Assembly (NCBI GenBank): GCA_029548585.1
Contig: JAKPNC010000039.1
Coordinates: 1-23,466, forward strand
DNA from: a bacterium
Lineage (GTDB): Bacteria; Ratteibacteria; UBA8468; B48-G9; JAFGKM01
DNA: 23,466 nucleotides
Reading direction: 5' to 3'
Positions within the stretch are counted from its first letter, which is position 1. Each line of letters opens with the position of its first letter. Positions 22,426 to 23,466 of this stretch are shown here, in pieces. A program made the translations under genes and the position numbers. The notes beneath the pieces are model-generated. The model made no database searches, had not been told where the DNA came from, and worked only from the letters and a program-made list of their open reading frames with translations.

Positions 22426-23210
22426 TTAACCCTCCGCTCAGACATGATATTATAGAAGTTTCCTGAAAATATCTTTTTCAACTGGTTTTCGGACAAGCCA
22501 GCATCGAGAACCTTGCCTATGCCCTCTTCCATCCCGCCGTCCGTTGCAAATAGAACCCGGTCCTCTCCTACTGCGCGGACGGTTCTTCTGACTATGCCGT
22601 TATCGACAACACTCCCTCCCGTATCAATGAAAAATTTCGCTGACGGATCCATATCCTCAAGAACCCTGAGATTCCATTCCCAGTCGCCGCCTCCTCCTAT
22701 ATGCGCCTGGACGATCATAGTGCGCGGAAACATCTTTACGGCCCTGATGAAATGGCTTGCATTGCTGAGCCTGGGCTGCGACAATGGATCAGTCAGCTTG
22801 CCGGCATGCATGAGAACAGGAACGCCGAGATCTGCCGCGTACTCCATGACGGGATAAAGGGCAGGGTCGCATATGAAATACTGGTGGTAAAGTTTTACTC
22901 CGGACATGCCACGTTTCACGATGCACTTTTCCATTTCGTCCAGGCTCTCCCTGGAATACCCGGGATTGATGTAGCAGAACCCGATAAACCTTTTGAAAAG
23001 GGACATGGCTGACAGAGTAATTTCGTTGGCGGCCCGGAATTCCTCAGGGGAAGGAGAATCCCATGTCAGGGGGCGCGAAATGCACACTTTGTCTATACCG
23101 AGGATCTCCGCGGCCTCAAGGCGCGACTCAGCTTCCTTTTTGTCGAGCTTACCTTTCTTTCCCGACACGTGGTTGTGAAAATCCACAGGTTTATATATCA
23201 TGTAGTTCAT
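22422..23210 (-). CDS. Amidohydrolase family protein (metal-dependent TIM barrel)
   Basis: A 262-residue protein with the full ligand set: His12 and His14 in VDFHNHV (strand 1), Lys107/His109 in VKLYHQ (strand 4), His135 in VLMHAGK (strand 5), His170 in QAHIGGGG (strand 6) and Asp224 in LFATDGG (strand 8). This is the amidohydrolase-2 group of hydrolases and decarboxylases. AAGGAG lies 4 nt before ATG 23210. It is followed by the ligand-poor paralogue with an ATGA overlap and preceded 49 bp upstream by an aminotransferase, suggesting one pathway for an amino or keto acid. Substrate not identifiable. Confidence 0.87.
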   Translation of the reverse strand: MNYMIYKPVDFHNHVSGKKGKLDKKEAESRLEAAEILGIDKVCISRPLTWDSPSPEEFRAANEITLSAMSLFKRFIGFCYINPGYSRESLDEMEKCIVKRGMSGVKLYHQYFICDPALYPVMEYAADLGVPVLMHAGKLTDPLSQPRLSNASHFIRAVKMFPRTMIVQAHIGGGGDWEWNLRVLEDMDPSAKFFIDTGGSVVDNGIVRRTVRAVGEDRVLFATDGGMEEGIGKVLDAGLSENQLKKIFSGNFYNIMSERRVK

Positions 23211-23259
23211 CTTTCTCCTTACGCCTGAGAAAAGTTCAGGCTCTGGAAAAACAGCCGGT

Positions 23260-23466
23260 TCATCTCTGCCCGGACTGCAGAGACTCGAGGCATGAACCGA
23301 GTTTCGAAAGCATACTTTCTATATCCTGTACTGTTACGTCCAGGACGGGCCTCAACCTTATTGTCTGAGCGCCTGCCCCCAGAAGCAGCATGTCGTGATC
23401 GTCGAGAGCCGTCGAGATAAGCCTTTCCTTGTCTTCCGGCCTGCGCATGGAAAATCCCTGGTAAAG
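23260..23466 (-). CDS. Class-III (PLP) aminotransferase, C-terminal fragment
   Basis: The frame is open to the window edge, so only the last 68 residues are seen and the ATG at 23448 is internal. The visible part begins LYQGFSMRRPEDKERLI and contains LLLGAGAQTIRLRPVLDVT, the pattern (hhhxxGxxxIRhRPxLxhT) that closes class-III aminotransferases, with the Arg-Pro that binds the substrate carboxylate. Relatives include 4-aminobutyrate, acetylornithine and lysine-6 transaminases; this fragment cannot distinguish them. The PLP lysine lies outside the window. It is the first gene of the aminotransferase-amidohydrolase group. Confidence 0.75.
   Translation of the reverse strand, partial: LYQGFSMRRPEDKERLISTALDDHDMLLLGAGAQTIRLRPVLDVTVQDIESMLSKLGSCLESLQSGQR

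Overview
The window looks like chromosome of a Gram-negative bacterium with moderate GC. Evidence for an outer membrane: a beta-barrel porin ending in Phe and a glycine-zipper lipoprotein. Gene content (syntenic pst/pho locus, hemerythrin-like protein, YtrA-type GntR operon, SPFH protein, paired amidohydrolases next to a class-III aminotransferase) and the AGG-rich, GGAGG-led genes suggest an anaerobe of the former Deltaproteobacteria or a related lineage. That placement is inference; no rRNA or marker gene is present.

Layout. Positions 1-1816 (+ strand) carry the end of an MFS transporter, tRNA-Arg(UCG) with a clear promoter, an M19 dipeptidase and tRNA-His(GUG). Positions 1820-3600 are AT-rich and accessory in character: an unrecognised membrane protein, and a RelE/ParE-Phd toxin-antitoxin pair with a near-consensus promoter and a palindromic operator. 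The pair is flanked by two almost identical 65-bp direct repeats. Positions 3606-7018 (-) are a three-gene operon: GntR/YtrA regulator, an unusual ABC-2 permease with a long soluble region and a GspG/pseudopilin-like C-terminus, and its ATPase. Positions 7200-8770 hold a SAM methyltransferase bracketed by copies of a composite palindromic repeat, one of which has a second element inserted in it. Then come a hemerythrin-like protein (-), possibly preceded by a tiny ORF, and a SGNH hydrolase (+).

From 10457 to the end everything is on the minus strand. Read in transcription order: end of a class-III aminotransferase, two overlapping amidohydrolases, phoB-phoR, then a candidate Pho box and a phosphate-starvation operon: porin - pstS - arsC - pstC - pstA - pstB - phoU. 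Next are a malate/L-lactate dehydrogenase-family oxidoreductase, a glycine-zipper lipoprotein, an SPFH/Band 7 protein and a DUF3788 protein.

The best-supported system is the phosphate locus. PhoR would sense limitation with PstSCAB/PhoU and phosphorylate PhoB. PhoB would bind the 11-bp-spaced TTAAC repeats upstream of the porin, and so co-express an outer-membrane pore, the binding protein, the inner-membrane transporter and a thioredoxin-type arsenate reductase. Having arsC inside the pst operon, with its stop overlapping the pstC start, means arsenate that leaks in through Pst would be reduced by an enzyme made at the same time.
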